DNA from: SAR324 cluster bacterium JCVI-SC AAA005
GTDB taxonomy: Bacteria > SAR324 > NAC60-12
Length of the DNA stretch: 42,600 bases
Assembly: GCA_000224765.2 (NCBI GenBank)
Contig: AGAU01000158.1
Span: 1-42,600, forward strand
Direction of reading: 5' to 3'
Shown here: positions 8,740 to 17,264 of the stretch, piece after piece
How the letters are laid out: every line of letters starts with the position of its first letter
Numbering within the stretch: position 1 is the stretch's first letter
Made by a program: the position numbers and the translations under genes
Notes under the pieces: model-generated
Databases searched by the model: none
Told to the model about the DNA's origin: nothing
The model's input: the letters and a program-made list of their open reading frames with translations, nothing else

Positions 8740-9674
8740 CCCTGCATTGTGGGATCTGTTGTATCACGCAGGCCATCTCCCACAAAGTTGATAGCCAATA
8801 CAAACAGGGAAATAGTCATGGCAGAAGGAAGCCATACCCACCAGTAGTTCTGTAGAATTCGTAGGTCTTGGGCGACATTGAGGATATTTCCCCAGGTTGG
8901 GATATTGAGTGGGACGCCAAGGCCAAGAAAACTGAGCCCAGCTTCCTGTAAGATGAACATCGCTGTACTGAGGGTGATGTTCACCATAATTGGTCCAAGG
9001 GCGTTCGGTAGGATGTGCTTGAAGCAGATAGTAAAGGTATTTAGGCCGAAAGCGCGAAGTGCTTGGACGTACTCCTCCTCACGCAGGGATAGCATCTGCG
9101 CCCGGGTTAGTCGATACAGACTGCCCCAGCCCGTCAGAGTGAAAATGATGATCAGGTTCATCAGGCTTTGGCCAAGGATGGTCACCAGCATCAAAACCAA
9201 GATGATTTGAGGGAAAGACATGACTACTTCAGAGATTCTCAGAAACGTGCTATCTAACCATCCACCTTTGTAGGCGGTGTAAGCACCTATGCTTACACCG
9301 ATCAAAGCGGCTCCTAAAGCGCTACCTAGTCCCACTAAAATCGAGATCCGACCCCCATAAATGATACGGGCAAATACATCCCGACCGATCTTGTCTGTAC
9401 CAAGTATATGGTCAGCGCTGGGTGGTTTGAGCATCATCCGCAGGTCAACTTTTTGGGGATCGTACTGAGTCACGAGTGGAGCAAAAACCGAAGCCAGAAT
9501 CATAATTGTAACAAAAGCCAGCCCCAGCACAGCTAATTTGTTACTGGCTAGTTTATTCAGTGCTCGGTTGCTGGACGCTGCTTTGAGAGTGCCTCTCTCC
9601 GTTCTTTCACGGAGGATATCGAATTTCTTGTCCAGCCGAGTTGGGCGGCGTGTCATTATCTTAGCGTCACTCAA
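8736..9674 (-). CDS. Peptide-type ABC importer permease, DppC/OppC-like
   Basis: A 312-residue inner-membrane protein. A ~50-residue cytoplasmic N-terminus is followed by the first membrane segment (LAVLGLAFVTIMILASVFAP), then HILGTDKIGRDVFARIIYGGRISI, the conserved DppC periplasmic region. The EAA coupling motif, EEYVQALRAFGLNTFTICFKHILPN, near residue 205 contacts the ATPases. Five to six hydrophobic segments follow the family pattern and the C-terminus GDGLRDTTDP is characteristic. It overlaps the DppB gene upstream by 8 bases and the DppD gene downstream by 4. It forms the translocation pore with DppB. Confidence 0.95.
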   Translation of the reverse strand: MSDAKIMTRRPTRLDKKFDILRERTERGTLKAASSNRALNKLASNKLAVLGLAFVTIMILASVFAPLVTQYDPQKVDLRMMLKPPSADHILGTDKIGRDVFARIIYGGRISILVGLGSALGAALIGVSIGAYTAYKGGWLDSTFLRISEVVMSFPQIILVLMLVTILGQSLMNLIIIFTLTGWGSLYRLTRAQMLSLREEEYVQALRAFGLNTFTICFKHILPNALGPIMVNITLSTAMFILQEAGLSFLGLGVPLNIPTWGNILNVAQDLRILQNYWWVWLPSAMTISLFVLAINFVGDGLRDTTDPTMQG

Positions 9675-10626
9675 GTTTTATCCTCGGATCTAGTAGCGCG
9701 GTCAGCAGGTCAATCAAGAAACTGGCAAACAGCACTGCGGTCACAGATAGGAAAGAGATCATCATCACAAGTGGGTAGTTTTGACCCCGGACGGCGTTCA
9801 CGAATAGATTACCTATGCCAGGCCATTGAAAAACCTGTTCGATGATCACGGTTCCACCAATCAGCATCGGTAGTCGGAAACCAATCAGCACTACGACAGG
9901 AATTAGGGCAACGCGAAGGCCGTGGATGAAATTGATTCTCCACTCGGGGATTCCCTTGCTGCGAGCTGTCCGAATAAATTCTTTGTTCAATGAGTCAAGC
10001 ATGCTGGAACGTGTGTAGCGCATTACTCCGGCAGTCATGATTAGACCTAGGACCATAGCGGGCATCACTAGATGTGGCATATGATCCCAGTAGCTGTCAT
10101 ATCCAGGCATCAGCCGCTTACCTACCGGGAGCCACTCCAATTGCAGCGCAAAGATGACCAAGGCGCTCAGACCAAAAATAAATTCAGGAATCGAAACTCC
10201 AATCATGCCGAAGATAGTCAGTGAGTTGTCTAGCAGGGAACCTCGTCTCAGAGCACTAATCGAACCTAGAATGACTCCTAAAAAAGTCGAAAATAATAGT
10301 GCGGCTACAGACAGTTCCAAAGTTGCTGGAACCCGCTCCAAAACTAACTGAGAAATTGGAACCCCACTGGCTAAGCTGTAGCCGAAATCTCCCTGGAGAA
10401 TGCCACCTAGCCAGTAGATATAACGTATTATGAAGGGGTCGTTTAAGCCAAGAGCTTCTCGCATAGCTGCCAGTTCTTCTGGCTTCATATCGGCAATGGC
10501 TTCGGGAGGTAATAAGTAAGAAAGGATGTCTCCTGGGGTTAGTTCTAACCCTAGGTAGATGAGGAAGCTAATTCCCAGTAACATGGGAATCAAGTATAGG
10601 AGTCTTCGGGTGAAATATATGAACAT
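9667..10626 (-). CDS. Peptide-type ABC importer permease, DppB/OppB-like
   Basis: A 319-residue membrane protein. The N-terminal segment FTRRLLYLIPMLLGISFLIYLGLELTPGD is the standard DppB opening, with six hydrophobic segments in total. The coupling loop EFIRTARSKGIPEWRINFIHGLRVALIPVV near residue 223 is the EAA motif. The C-terminal LLTALLDPRIKLE is the typical DppB ending. A strong stem-loop (10636-10670) lies in the 55 bases between this gene and the binding-protein gene upstream, so it is likely cotranscribed at a lower level than the binding protein. It overlaps the DppC gene by 8 bases. Confidence 0.95.
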   Translation of the reverse strand: MFIYFTRRLLYLIPMLLGISFLIYLGLELTPGDILSYLLPPEAIADMKPEELAAMREALGLNDPFIIRYIYWLGGILQGDFGYSLASGVPISQLVLERVPATLELSVAALLFSTFLGVILGSISALRRGSLLDNSLTIFGMIGVSIPEFIFGLSALVIFALQLEWLPVGKRLMPGYDSYWDHMPHLVMPAMVLGLIMTAGVMRYTRSSMLDSLNKEFIRTARSKGIPEWRINFIHGLRVALIPVVVLIGFRLPMLIGGTVIIEQVFQWPGIGNLFVNAVRGQNYPLVMMISFLSVTAVLFASFLIDLLTALLDPRIKLE

Positions 10627-10635
10627 GAAAGCCTA

Positions 10636-10670
10636 AATCCAGCACCTGCCTCCGTTGCAGGTGCTGGATT
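10636..10670 (-). promoter_or_regulatory. Intercistronic stem-loop between binding protein and permease genes
   Basis: A perfect 14-bp inverted repeat: 10636-10649 pairs with 10657-10670 around a 7-base loop. In the minus-strand transcript no run of U follows the stem, so it is more likely a partial terminator, RNA-processing or 3'-end-stabilising element than a full terminator. Such elements typically let the binding protein be made in excess of the membrane genes. Comparable stem-loops follow two other binding-protein genes in this window (33104-33131 and 38151-38190). Confidence 0.8.
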
Positions 10671-10681
10671 AACGTAGTGAC

Positions 10682-12295
10682 TTAGTTTTTTGCGTATTTG
10701 TTGAACCAGATCATTCGAGTGTATGGAATGTCTGCCGGATAGACACGCATGTGGTCCATCTCTTCTAGAGATTTAACATCCGCCACGTTCTTGGTGAAAC
10801 CATAGTCAAGCTTGCGAGCTAGGGCGTTCTTAACGAGATTGGCATCATTGTCATTACTTGGATAGGCAACGATCTCATCAATCCGAGCCACTCCCTCGTG
10901 GTAGTTCTCGAATGGAACCATGACCAAGTAATCATTCATTTTGACTTCTTTTACCTTGTAGGGGCCGGAACCTATCGGGTTTTGCCAGAACGGATGCTGC
11001 TGGAACTTGGCAGGATCGACATCTTCCAGATATTTACGTGGCAAAGGAGCCCATTGGCTAAAGGTCAGTAGGACATTGGGATCTACTTGAGCAAAAGACA
11101 AGGTGATTTTGTTACCGCTAACAGCTATTCCGGATATGTTGGATGCGGAGCCGTCCATGAAGGCTTTCGCGCCTTCCAGATAACTAAAAGTCGTCTTGAA
11201 GATCGGCATGATGTTAGGGACTTTGAGAGCCAACTCGATGTTCCACTCAATCTCCTCAGCGGTTATCACTGATCCGTCGTGCCACTGTAGACCATCTCTC
11301 AGCTCGAAAATTAGAGTCTTGGCGTCCTTGCTCAGATTGTAGTATTTGGCCATTTTTGGTCGTGTTGGTGCTAAGCCACCATCACATGTAATCAGCCGGT
11401 CATGAAGAACTTTGTTTGTGATGAATAGGCCAGGGTTGAACCAAGGATGATCGAAAAACTCTGTGGGGCCAGTGTTGGTGTTCATTACCATTTTACCACT
11501 AGCGTCGGGCTCAACAGTCCACTTGGCTATATCCCAATCGTAATTGTACTGAGGGTTGCCGTAGATCTGACCATTGCGGTTAAGCTTGTTACTCTCGTAG
11601 ATAAAAGCCTGCTGGTAGTAAAGGGGTAGCGTAAAGAGTTCGTTCTGAATGTAATCTTCCATTTCGAAGAAGATCTTTTTCTGAGCATCGATGTCTGCGG
11701 TGCTGGTCAGTACATCAATCATTCCATCCAACTTGGCATCTGCTGGTGAAATGGACATTTCTCCGGTCTTATAGCGGCTAAAGTATTCTTGCAGTGCTAA
11801 TGGCCCATGAGCTCCATACGCTAGGTCCCATTTCACTGCGGAAGGGCCATTCTGAGGATCCTTTGGCGCCGTCCAAAGCTGGGCACCAACATCTCCTTCA
11901 AGTTTTCGGAAATTCATCTTGACGCCGACATCACTCAAGTAGGCTTGAATGGCGGTCATCAAGTCAACAGTTAGTTGGTCACTATAGTAGTAAACCATGT
12001 CAAGTTCCTGGCTTGAGTCCCAATTGGCTTCTTTCAGTAATTGACGAGCCTTGTCTGGATCGTAAGAATACTTAGGAAGACCGGGCTTTTTAAAGGGGCC
12101 GTTTGGGATATGACTATCCGCAACGATGGCCTTGCCTTCGAGCAGGGTTTCTTGAATAGTGTCCATGTCAATCGCATATGCAATTGCCTGACGAACTCGT
12201 GGATCTGAAAGTTGATTGCTGTTCTTGGGCATCGCCAATAGTTGGGCACTGAAACAGAGCGCAACGGCTAGCGGTAAGAGAAATCGGATTTTCAT
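10682..12295 (-). CDS. Dpp/Opp-type (SBP_bac_5) binding protein with apparently circularly permuted halves
   Basis: A 537-residue secreted or periplasmic binding protein for the DppBCDF genes downstream. Residues 1-21 are a signal peptide (MKIRF, hydrophobic core, SAQLLA). The mature part then starts directly with the family's C-terminal half: LSDPRVRQAIAYAIDMDTI (29-47), YDPDKARQLLKEANW (78-92), ending with YNYDWDIAKWTVEPD (250-264), which is what normally ends such proteins. After a short junction (ASGK, 265-268) comes the normal N-terminal half: NTNTGPTEFF (272-281), LIFELRDGLQWHDGS (328-342), NPIGSGPYKVKEV, and the chain stops at FNKYAKN, the point that normally leads into LSDPRVRQA. The total length equals a normal family member, so nothing is obviously missing. 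This is the order expected of a circular permutation with the cut at a domain boundary. A shotgun-assembly join cannot be excluded. Start at ATG 12295 with AAGG about 6 bases upstream. Confidence 0.85.
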   Translation of the reverse strand: MKIRFLLPLAVALCFSAQLLAMPKNSNQLSDPRVRQAIAYAIDMDTIQETLLEGKAIVADSHIPNGPFKKPGLPKYSYDPDKARQLLKEANWDSSQELDMVYYYSDQLTVDLMTAIQAYLSDVGVKMNFRKLEGDVGAQLWTAPKDPQNGPSAVKWDLAYGAHGPLALQEYFSRYKTGEMSISPADAKLDGMIDVLTSTADIDAQKKIFFEMEDYIQNELFTLPLYYQQAFIYESNKLNRNGQIYGNPQYNYDWDIAKWTVEPDASGKMVMNTNTGPTEFFDHPWFNPGLFITNKVLHDRLITCDGGLAPTRPKMAKYYNLSKDAKTLIFELRDGLQWHDGSVITAEEIEWNIELALKVPNIMPIFKTTFSYLEGAKAFMDGSASNISGIAVSGNKITLSFAQVDPNVLLTFSQWAPLPRKYLEDVDPAKFQQHPFWQNPIGSGPYKVKEVKMNDYLVMVPFENYHEGVARIDEIVAYPSNDNDANLVKNALARKLDYGFTKNVADVKSLEEMDHMRVYPADIPYTRMIWFNKYAKN

Positions 12296-12392
12296 CGGTT
12301 ACCTTGCTTGAGAATTAACAGGAAAAAAAATCATCAAGAAATCAATGCTTCATAGGCAACTCCTTTTCGTTGCGTTGTTGATTGGAGGTCTA

Positions 12393-14720
12393 TCAACTGA
12401 CCAGACGGGCAAAACCCGTGTGCTTGGTTTCGAACGCTTCCTGATCGTAAAACTGACCTGATTTCAACTGCTGATTGATTTGGTCAAAGCAAACTGTTGC
12501 TTTCTCAAAATAGTGATCCAGGTGTCGATCTTGATGGGCAAATGTAGGATTGAAACTGGATCCAGCCATGATCCCCCGCTGCAGCATCAAGCGAGTGAAA
12601 AGGGTCATGATGCGGTTGGCCTGTTCATGCTCAAAGCCAATCTGTACTAACTCTGGGCGTCCCTTGACAAAAGTTGGTAACTGGCAGGACTGTCCCAACT
12701 CCAACCAGCGTTCCATGAAGCATCCACCAATCTGATGCAGGTGTGCTGGTACATCCAAGCTCATCATCTTTTCCACAGCAGCCAGTGCGGCAGTCGGTCC
12801 AATTGATTCAGACCAATAGGCGCTGGAGATAAAGGTCCGCTCAAAAAATTTCATCTCCGAGGTTTGTCCAATTACTGCGCCCATGGGATAGCCGTTGCTC
12901 AAGGCCTTGGCAAATACTGCAAGATCGGGTGTCACCTGATATTTCAGATGAGCTCCTCCCAAGCAAAGCCTCCAGCCGATCGAAATCTCGTCAAAAATCA
13001 ACTTCGTTCCGTGTTTTGTGGCTAACTGACGGACTTTTTTCAGAAATTGGTTTTCAGGTTCAGCTCCGCGAGTCGTTTCCATCACAACCGCGGCTAATTG
13101 GTGACAAGCGAAGATTTCTTCCAGTTCAGCTAGCTGGTTATAGCGAAACGGTAGCGCTGTGCCTTTTAGTCCAGCAGGGACTCCCAGTGGGTCTAATCCT
13201 GGTAGCAGGTGCTCCTGTAAGCCATTCGGACCATCTTCCAAATTGACGGCTAAATACCAGTCATGCCAACCGTGGTAACCACAAATCGCCACTTTGTCTC
13301 GCCCTGTGACAGCCCGGGCAATCCGCACAGCCATCGTCATTGCTTCCCCACCGGTTCGAGCATAGCGAACCATTTGAGCCCAAGGATGAATCTCCATAAG
13401 GCGCTCTGCCAATCTAACTTCATCATAATTAGACAAGGAAGACATGGAACCTAATTGGACCCTGCGTAGCACAGCTTTGTTTACATCAGGATCACTGTAT
13501 CCAAGTAGGCAGGAGAGTACCGCATTGGAAGCCATGTCGAGAAAGTGGTTTCCACCATCATCAACGATTTTACAACCAGTGGCCTGAGTGTAGTAGGCGG
13601 GCCAGTAACTGGGCGCCATTAGTTCAGGTTTCTTGCTGAGTAGCTGAGTACCGCCAGGGATCATGGTTTTTGCCAATTCATACTGCTTCAGGTTGTGTGT
13701 GCTCTCATAGGATGGGCCTAAACCTAGCAGGTGGTAGGCATTCTTGTAAAAGATATATTCCAGATCGGAGGCTTTCAGCGAGCATAGCTGTGCTGCAACC
13801 TGCAGCGCCAGCAAGGACTCAATGCCCACCAGTGTGAATTCTCCAAAAGAAGAATCCTGGCTTTTCGCTGAACTTTGGTTCAACCACTTGAAGCCATTGG
13901 CGAGGCTGATTGCTTTTCCTCGCATTTGGGAAACAGGATAATCCGAGCCGTACATCAGCCGAGTGATTCCTGTTGCACGAATGATCGCTTCCATGGAGGT
14001 TGGTTCACAGACCGCAGAGCTATCAAAAAAGACGTTTTCAAACTGCCGTACCGCGTTCAGTCCTTCTATCGTGTTCTTGGCAGCAAACCCCCGGGCACAG
14101 TGAGCCAGAACCAATTTGGCGTTCTTGAAGCGGGACAGCCGGTCGCGTAAGTAGCTCAGGTTGTTTGGATCACTCAGCGCCTGCGCTTTCACTAGATGCA
14201 GCATGATGATCAGATTCTGCTGATCAGCGATTTCCAAGGCCCAGTCGGGTAAGAACTCTTCGATGTCTGCTTCAAAGGTGTCGTCACGAGAAGCATAGTG
14301 ATGGTAGCACTTGAAGCCACAGAAGGAATGCTGCTGTACGGTTTCGCATACTTGATCCGGATCATCAGTTGGTCTAATGATCATCAATCCATGAACAAAA
14401 TCGTGCTTGTGCGATTCCTGACGAATGTGTTCATTGGCTGCAGCAAAAGGCAGGTCTTTCAGTGGAAATGGAAAGGATAGGTACTGCTGTACTCTCTGCT
14501 CCAGCCAATGACTCATGGTTGAGCGCAGCATCATCCCATCTGCTTCAACGGTTGTGGGTATTTTTTGTGAATCAGTAAGGCGGTATAAGTGCGTGTGGAT
14601 ATCAATGATGCGATTCGGCAAAAAATCGGAGAGCGTCTGCACAACCTGCTGGTCTGTAGTAGTGACTACATGCTGGCTTGGATCCAAGAGCTGATGCTGT
14701 GCTGTAGAAAGTGCTACCAT
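12393..14720 (-). CDS. Fusion protein: amidohydrolase (N-terminal) plus class III PLP aminotransferase (C-terminal)
   Basis: A 775-residue two-enzyme chain. Residues ~36-345 are an amidohydrolase-2-type metal hydrolase: DIHTH at 40-44 supplies the HxH pair, GFKCYHHY, MLHL and VLAHCARG follow, and YGSDYP carries the late catalytic aspartate. Residues ~355-740 are a class III aminotransferase of the glutamate-1-semialdehyde aminomutase group: GCKIVDDGGNHFLDMASN, ARTGGEAMTMAVRIARA, GYHGWHDWY, LIFDEIS with the cofactor aspartate, and VFAKALSNGYPMGA with the Schiff-base lysine. The two halves are normally separate genes; here the frame is continuous, with no stop or new start between. A coupled hydrolysis-transamination of one substrate is inferred. 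It overlaps the SDR gene by 7 bases and precedes the binding-protein gene by 97 bases. Confidence 0.92.
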   Translation of the reverse strand: MVALSTAQHQLLDPSQHVVTTTDQQVVQTLSDFLPNRIIDIHTHLYRLTDSQKIPTTVEADGMMLRSTMSHWLEQRVQQYLSFPFPLKDLPFAAANEHIRQESHKHDFVHGLMIIRPTDDPDQVCETVQQHSFCGFKCYHHYASRDDTFEADIEEFLPDWALEIADQQNLIIMLHLVKAQALSDPNNLSYLRDRLSRFKNAKLVLAHCARGFAAKNTIEGLNAVRQFENVFFDSSAVCEPTSMEAIIRATGITRLMYGSDYPVSQMRGKAISLANGFKWLNQSSAKSQDSSFGEFTLVGIESLLALQVAAQLCSLKASDLEYIFYKNAYHLLGLGPSYESTHNLKQYELAKTMIPGGTQLLSKKPELMAPSYWPAYYTQATGCKIVDDGGNHFLDMASNAVLSCLLGYSDPDVNKAVLRRVQLGSMSSLSNYDEVRLAERLMEIHPWAQMVRYARTGGEAMTMAVRIARAVTGRDKVAICGYHGWHDWYLAVNLEDGPNGLQEHLLPGLDPLGVPAGLKGTALPFRYNQLAELEEIFACHQLAAVVMETTRGAEPENQFLKKVRQLATKHGTKLIFDEISIGWRLCLGGAHLKYQVTPDLAVFAKALSNGYPMGAVIGQTSEMKFFERTFISSAYWSESIGPTAALAAVEKMMSLDVPAHLHQIGGCFMERWLELGQSCQLPTFVKGRPELVQIGFEHEQANRIMTLFTRLMLQRGIMAGSSFNPTFAHQDRHLDHYFEKATVCFDQINQQLKSGQFYDQEAFETKHTGFARLVS

Positions 14721-15523
14721 GCGGTCCAGCCCCCATCGAGGATAAGATTTTGTCCGGTCATGTAGCTACTAGCTTGACTAGCCAGAAATACAACAGCTCC
14801 TTTCAATTCATCTGGTTTACCCATGCGTTTCATCGGGCTTTTCTGTTCAAGGCGCTGTACCATTCCCCTCGGAGCACTGGTAGCTGGAAATGGGCCAGGG
14901 CTCAGGCTGTTGACCCGAACTCCCTTAGAAGCCCAATAGACTGCTAAGTGCCGTGTCATTTGCAAAATGCCCCCTTTCAAGGTGTGATAGGCTACAGGAC
15001 TAGCCGGAGAAACACCCTCATACGCATCGGGATACGACCCCACGGAACCGTACATGGAACCTAGCATGATGATGGATGCCTGCCGTTGTTGAGCAACTGC
15101 CAAATCATAGATGGCCCTTGCGAGAAAAAAGTAAGCAGAGGCGTTGGACAATTGAACCTTGAACTCTTCTTCTGTGACTGAATTCAAGTCCGCAGAAAGT
15201 GGAAAGTGACCGTTGTTGACCAACGTATCAATCTTTCCATGTTCTGCTTGAACTCTTTCAACTGCAGCTTGACGAGAAGTTTCGTCCAATTGATCTAACT
15301 GAATTCCCAAGTGAGTTTGCTGCACTGGTCTTGGCAATTGCTGAGCAAATTGAACAGCTTTATCCTCTTCACGACTACTGACCACCACACTCGAACCTGC
15401 CTCGGCCAAGCCCTGTGCAAGGGCTTTCCCTAAGTGGCCACAGGCACCGGTGACCAAGCTCACGGTATCGGTGAGATCGAACAATTGTTGGACGGTTTTG
15501 TATTCGCCTTGGGCATTAATCAT
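14714..15523 (-). CDS. Short-chain dehydrogenase/reductase (SDR)
   Basis: A 269-residue classical SDR. The cofactor loop is TGACGHLGKALAQGL (about residues 21-35). The usual NNAG motif reads NNGH (LVNNGHFPLSAD), an uncommon variant. The catalytic serine lies in IIMLGSMYGSVGS, and the Tyr-Lys pair in VAYHTLKGG (YxxxK). RVNSLSPGPF and the C-terminal GQNLILDGGWT complete the family. It interconverts an alcohol and a ketone with NAD(P). The start overlaps the PhyH stop by 4 bases and its end overlaps the fusion gene by 7, so it is part of one coupled array. Confidence 0.93.
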   Translation of the reverse strand: MINAQGEYKTVQQLFDLTDTVSLVTGACGHLGKALAQGLAEAGSSVVVSSREEDKAVQFAQQLPRPVQQTHLGIQLDQLDETSRQAAVERVQAEHGKIDTLVNNGHFPLSADLNSVTEEEFKVQLSNASAYFFLARAIYDLAVAQQRQASIIMLGSMYGSVGSYPDAYEGVSPASPVAYHTLKGGILQMTRHLAVYWASKGVRVNSLSPGPFPATSAPRGMVQRLEQKSPMKRMGKPDELKGAVVFLASQASSYMTGQNLILDGGWTAW

Positions 15524-16293
15524 TCAGTAACCTCTTCCAAACAAAGTTCTTGTTGAATGAATGGTTTTGCACTTTGCTGGTAGGTTTCAAATCTTTGCTG
15601 ATTACGCCGGCAAGTGCTTGATTTAAATACCATCGCTAAAGCAGCTCGGTGCCGATCGGTGGTTTGATTGCTGCCTGCCCAATGAACCGTTTCCGCATGA
15701 TGAATAACGGCATCCCCGGGGTTTGCAGTGATGGCAATTCCAGTTCCCCGATCTTCCTCTGTGAAATCCACAATCGTTTGGGAAAAGCCTAAATTGTTGG
15801 AGAGTCGATGAGGCCGCATACCCTGCAAATGAGAGCCTGGAATGAAGTGCAAGCATCCGGTCTGGTGGTCTGCATGATCCAATGCTAACCAGATTGTTAG
15901 TGCTTGAGGAGGCTCAAAACAAAAGTAAAAGTTGTCCTGGTGCGGCGGTGTCTCGTGGAAATAATTAGGTGGTTTGTTAAACCACTCCACAGCCAAGGCA
16001 GAATTGACTCTCTCGTCAAGTAAAGTACTGGCTAAAGAACTCCACTTTGAACTCGTCAAATAGCTTTTGAAAAAGTCATCTTCTTCAATCCGATGGAGTT
16101 GCTTCAAAGAATTCTTGTCCTGCTTATTAGCATAGAAAGCATGCTCGTAGTTTTGCTTCTTGTGAGTGGCTAAAATCAACTTTGTTAGCCTCTCATACAC
16201 TAGGTTCAACTCATCGTTGTCCAAAAAACTTGGCACGATAACATAGCCATTCTCTTGAAATGATTGTCTAATCTGAGCAATATCCAAACTCAT
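15520..16293 (-). CDS. Phytanoyl-CoA dioxygenase (PhyH)-family oxygenase
   Basis: A 257-residue Fe(II)/2-oxoglutarate oxygenase. The opening RQSFQENGYVIVPSFLDNDEL is typical; iron ligands are in TPPHQDNFYF (about residue 118) and VIHHAETVHWAG (about residue 211), with an arginine in TDRHRAALAMVF for 2-oxoglutarate. GCLHFIPGSHLQGMRPH lies between. It resembles the PhyH at 20384 along its whole length (shared features include SFQxxGY, SLKQ, FNKPP, PxHQD, LTxWLAL, LGFSQ and PGD), so the two are paralogues. The start is 7 bases after the aldo/keto reductase stop. Substrate unknown; the array context suggests hydroxylation of an imported amino- or keto-compound (inference). Confidence 0.93.
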   Translation of the reverse strand: MSLDIAQIRQSFQENGYVIVPSFLDNDELNLVYERLTKLILATHKKQNYEHAFYANKQDKNSLKQLHRIEEDDFFKSYLTSSKWSSLASTLLDERVNSALAVEWFNKPPNYFHETPPHQDNFYFCFEPPQALTIWLALDHADHQTGCLHFIPGSHLQGMRPHRLSNNLGFSQTIVDFTEEDRGTGIAITANPGDAVIHHAETVHWAGSNQTTDRHRAALAMVFKSSTCRRNQQRFETYQQSAKPFIQQELCLEEVTE

Positions 16294-16300
16294 AGTATCT

Positions 16301-17170
16301 TTACTTGGGCCACAGATGTGGAGTGATCAACTGAAAATCTAGATCGTAGGAGATTGTATTGATTTTTTTTAGTATATTTCCGTCTAAAGGGCCTCGCTTG
16401 AACCAGGATAAATTATTCTGAAACTGCATGAGTGATTCTGCACCAAGAATAACATAGCTTGGAGAGTAGGATAGAATATACCGTAAAGCTAACTCATGAA
16501 TGCTCATTTTAAAATTTTGAGCGATTTGATGAAGCTGCTCAAGCAGGGGGCTCAATGGCCTATGAAACACAGAGAGAACCTGCGGCATAATCGAAAATAG
16601 TCCCTGCAGGTAGACGCTTCGAACAATGATCTGCTTCTCTGCAGCGTTATCCAGAATAGTTGGAACAAGGTTTCTGCGATCCAGCAAACTGGCTGGTACT
16701 TGAAGCAACTCTAAATTCTGTTTTTTCAGAACATCACTATTGAATGAAGGATCATGCCCAGTAGATAATCCAATGTGCCTGCAAAGGCCTGCTTCTTTGA
16801 TTTTTCTCAATTCTTCTAAGTATAAGTAATCTGATTCACTGTGTAGTAAAAGACCGAATAATTGATCTGTTTTTAGTCTTTTGATTGATTTTTTCGCAGA
16901 ATCATCAATTGATTCTTGTAAATCAGTTTTTATTCGTTTTGGAATCTTTGTAAAAACCTTCACTTGCTGATGAATTCCCAAATCAAAAAAAATCTTTCCT
17001 AAGACTTCTTCACTACTTCCATAAGAGATTGCTGTATCGTAGTAGAGAATTTCATTTGTTGTTGCACAATCGATGATTTCTCTGATCGTTTTCTCACTTG
17101 GTTGACCTGTTGAATTGGCAATACCGTAGTTCATACCAAACTGAGCTGTACCAATAACGAATTGGGTCAT
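16301..17170 (-). CDS. Aldo/keto reductase
   Basis: A 289-residue AKR. The opening FVIGTAQFGMNYGIAN is the family's first strand. The catalytic Asp-Tyr region is LYYDTAISYGSSEEVLGK, the lysine strand is VFTKIPKR and the catalytic histidine is in GLLLHSES. HIGLSTG near the middle and YILSYSPSYVILGAESLMQFQNNL near the C-terminus are the NADP-site elements. These enzymes reduce aldehydes or ketones with NADPH. I chose the ATG at 17170; an in-frame GTG at 17182 adds four residues without a better ribosome-binding site. A 94-base gap separates it from the HpaI-type aldolase upstream and 7 bases from PhyH downstream. Confidence 0.9.
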   Translation of the reverse strand: MTQFVIGTAQFGMNYGIANSTGQPSEKTIREIIDCATTNEILYYDTAISYGSSEEVLGKIFFDLGIHQQVKVFTKIPKRIKTDLQESIDDSAKKSIKRLKTDQLFGLLLHSESDYLYLEELRKIKEAGLCRHIGLSTGHDPSFNSDVLKKQNLELLQVPASLLDRRNLVPTILDNAAEKQIIVRSVYLQGLFSIMPQVLSVFHRPLSPLLEQLHQIAQNFKMSIHELALRYILSYSPSYVILGAESLMQFQNNLSWFKRGPLDGNILKKINTISYDLDFQLITPHLWPK

Positions 17171-17264
17171 TTTGCTTAGCACAACGTGATTCTGCTTAAT
17201 TATTTGATGTTAGAGCCATATTTTGAGTAGGGATGCTGTTAGAAATATTCTATCTGGAATTAAG

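Noticed and set aside
11447..11520. A second gene start at the half-junction of the permuted binding protein
   Set aside because: There is an ATG (MVMNTN) but no ribosome-binding site, no signal peptide and no stop before it; the frame runs straight through, so two separate genes are unlikely.
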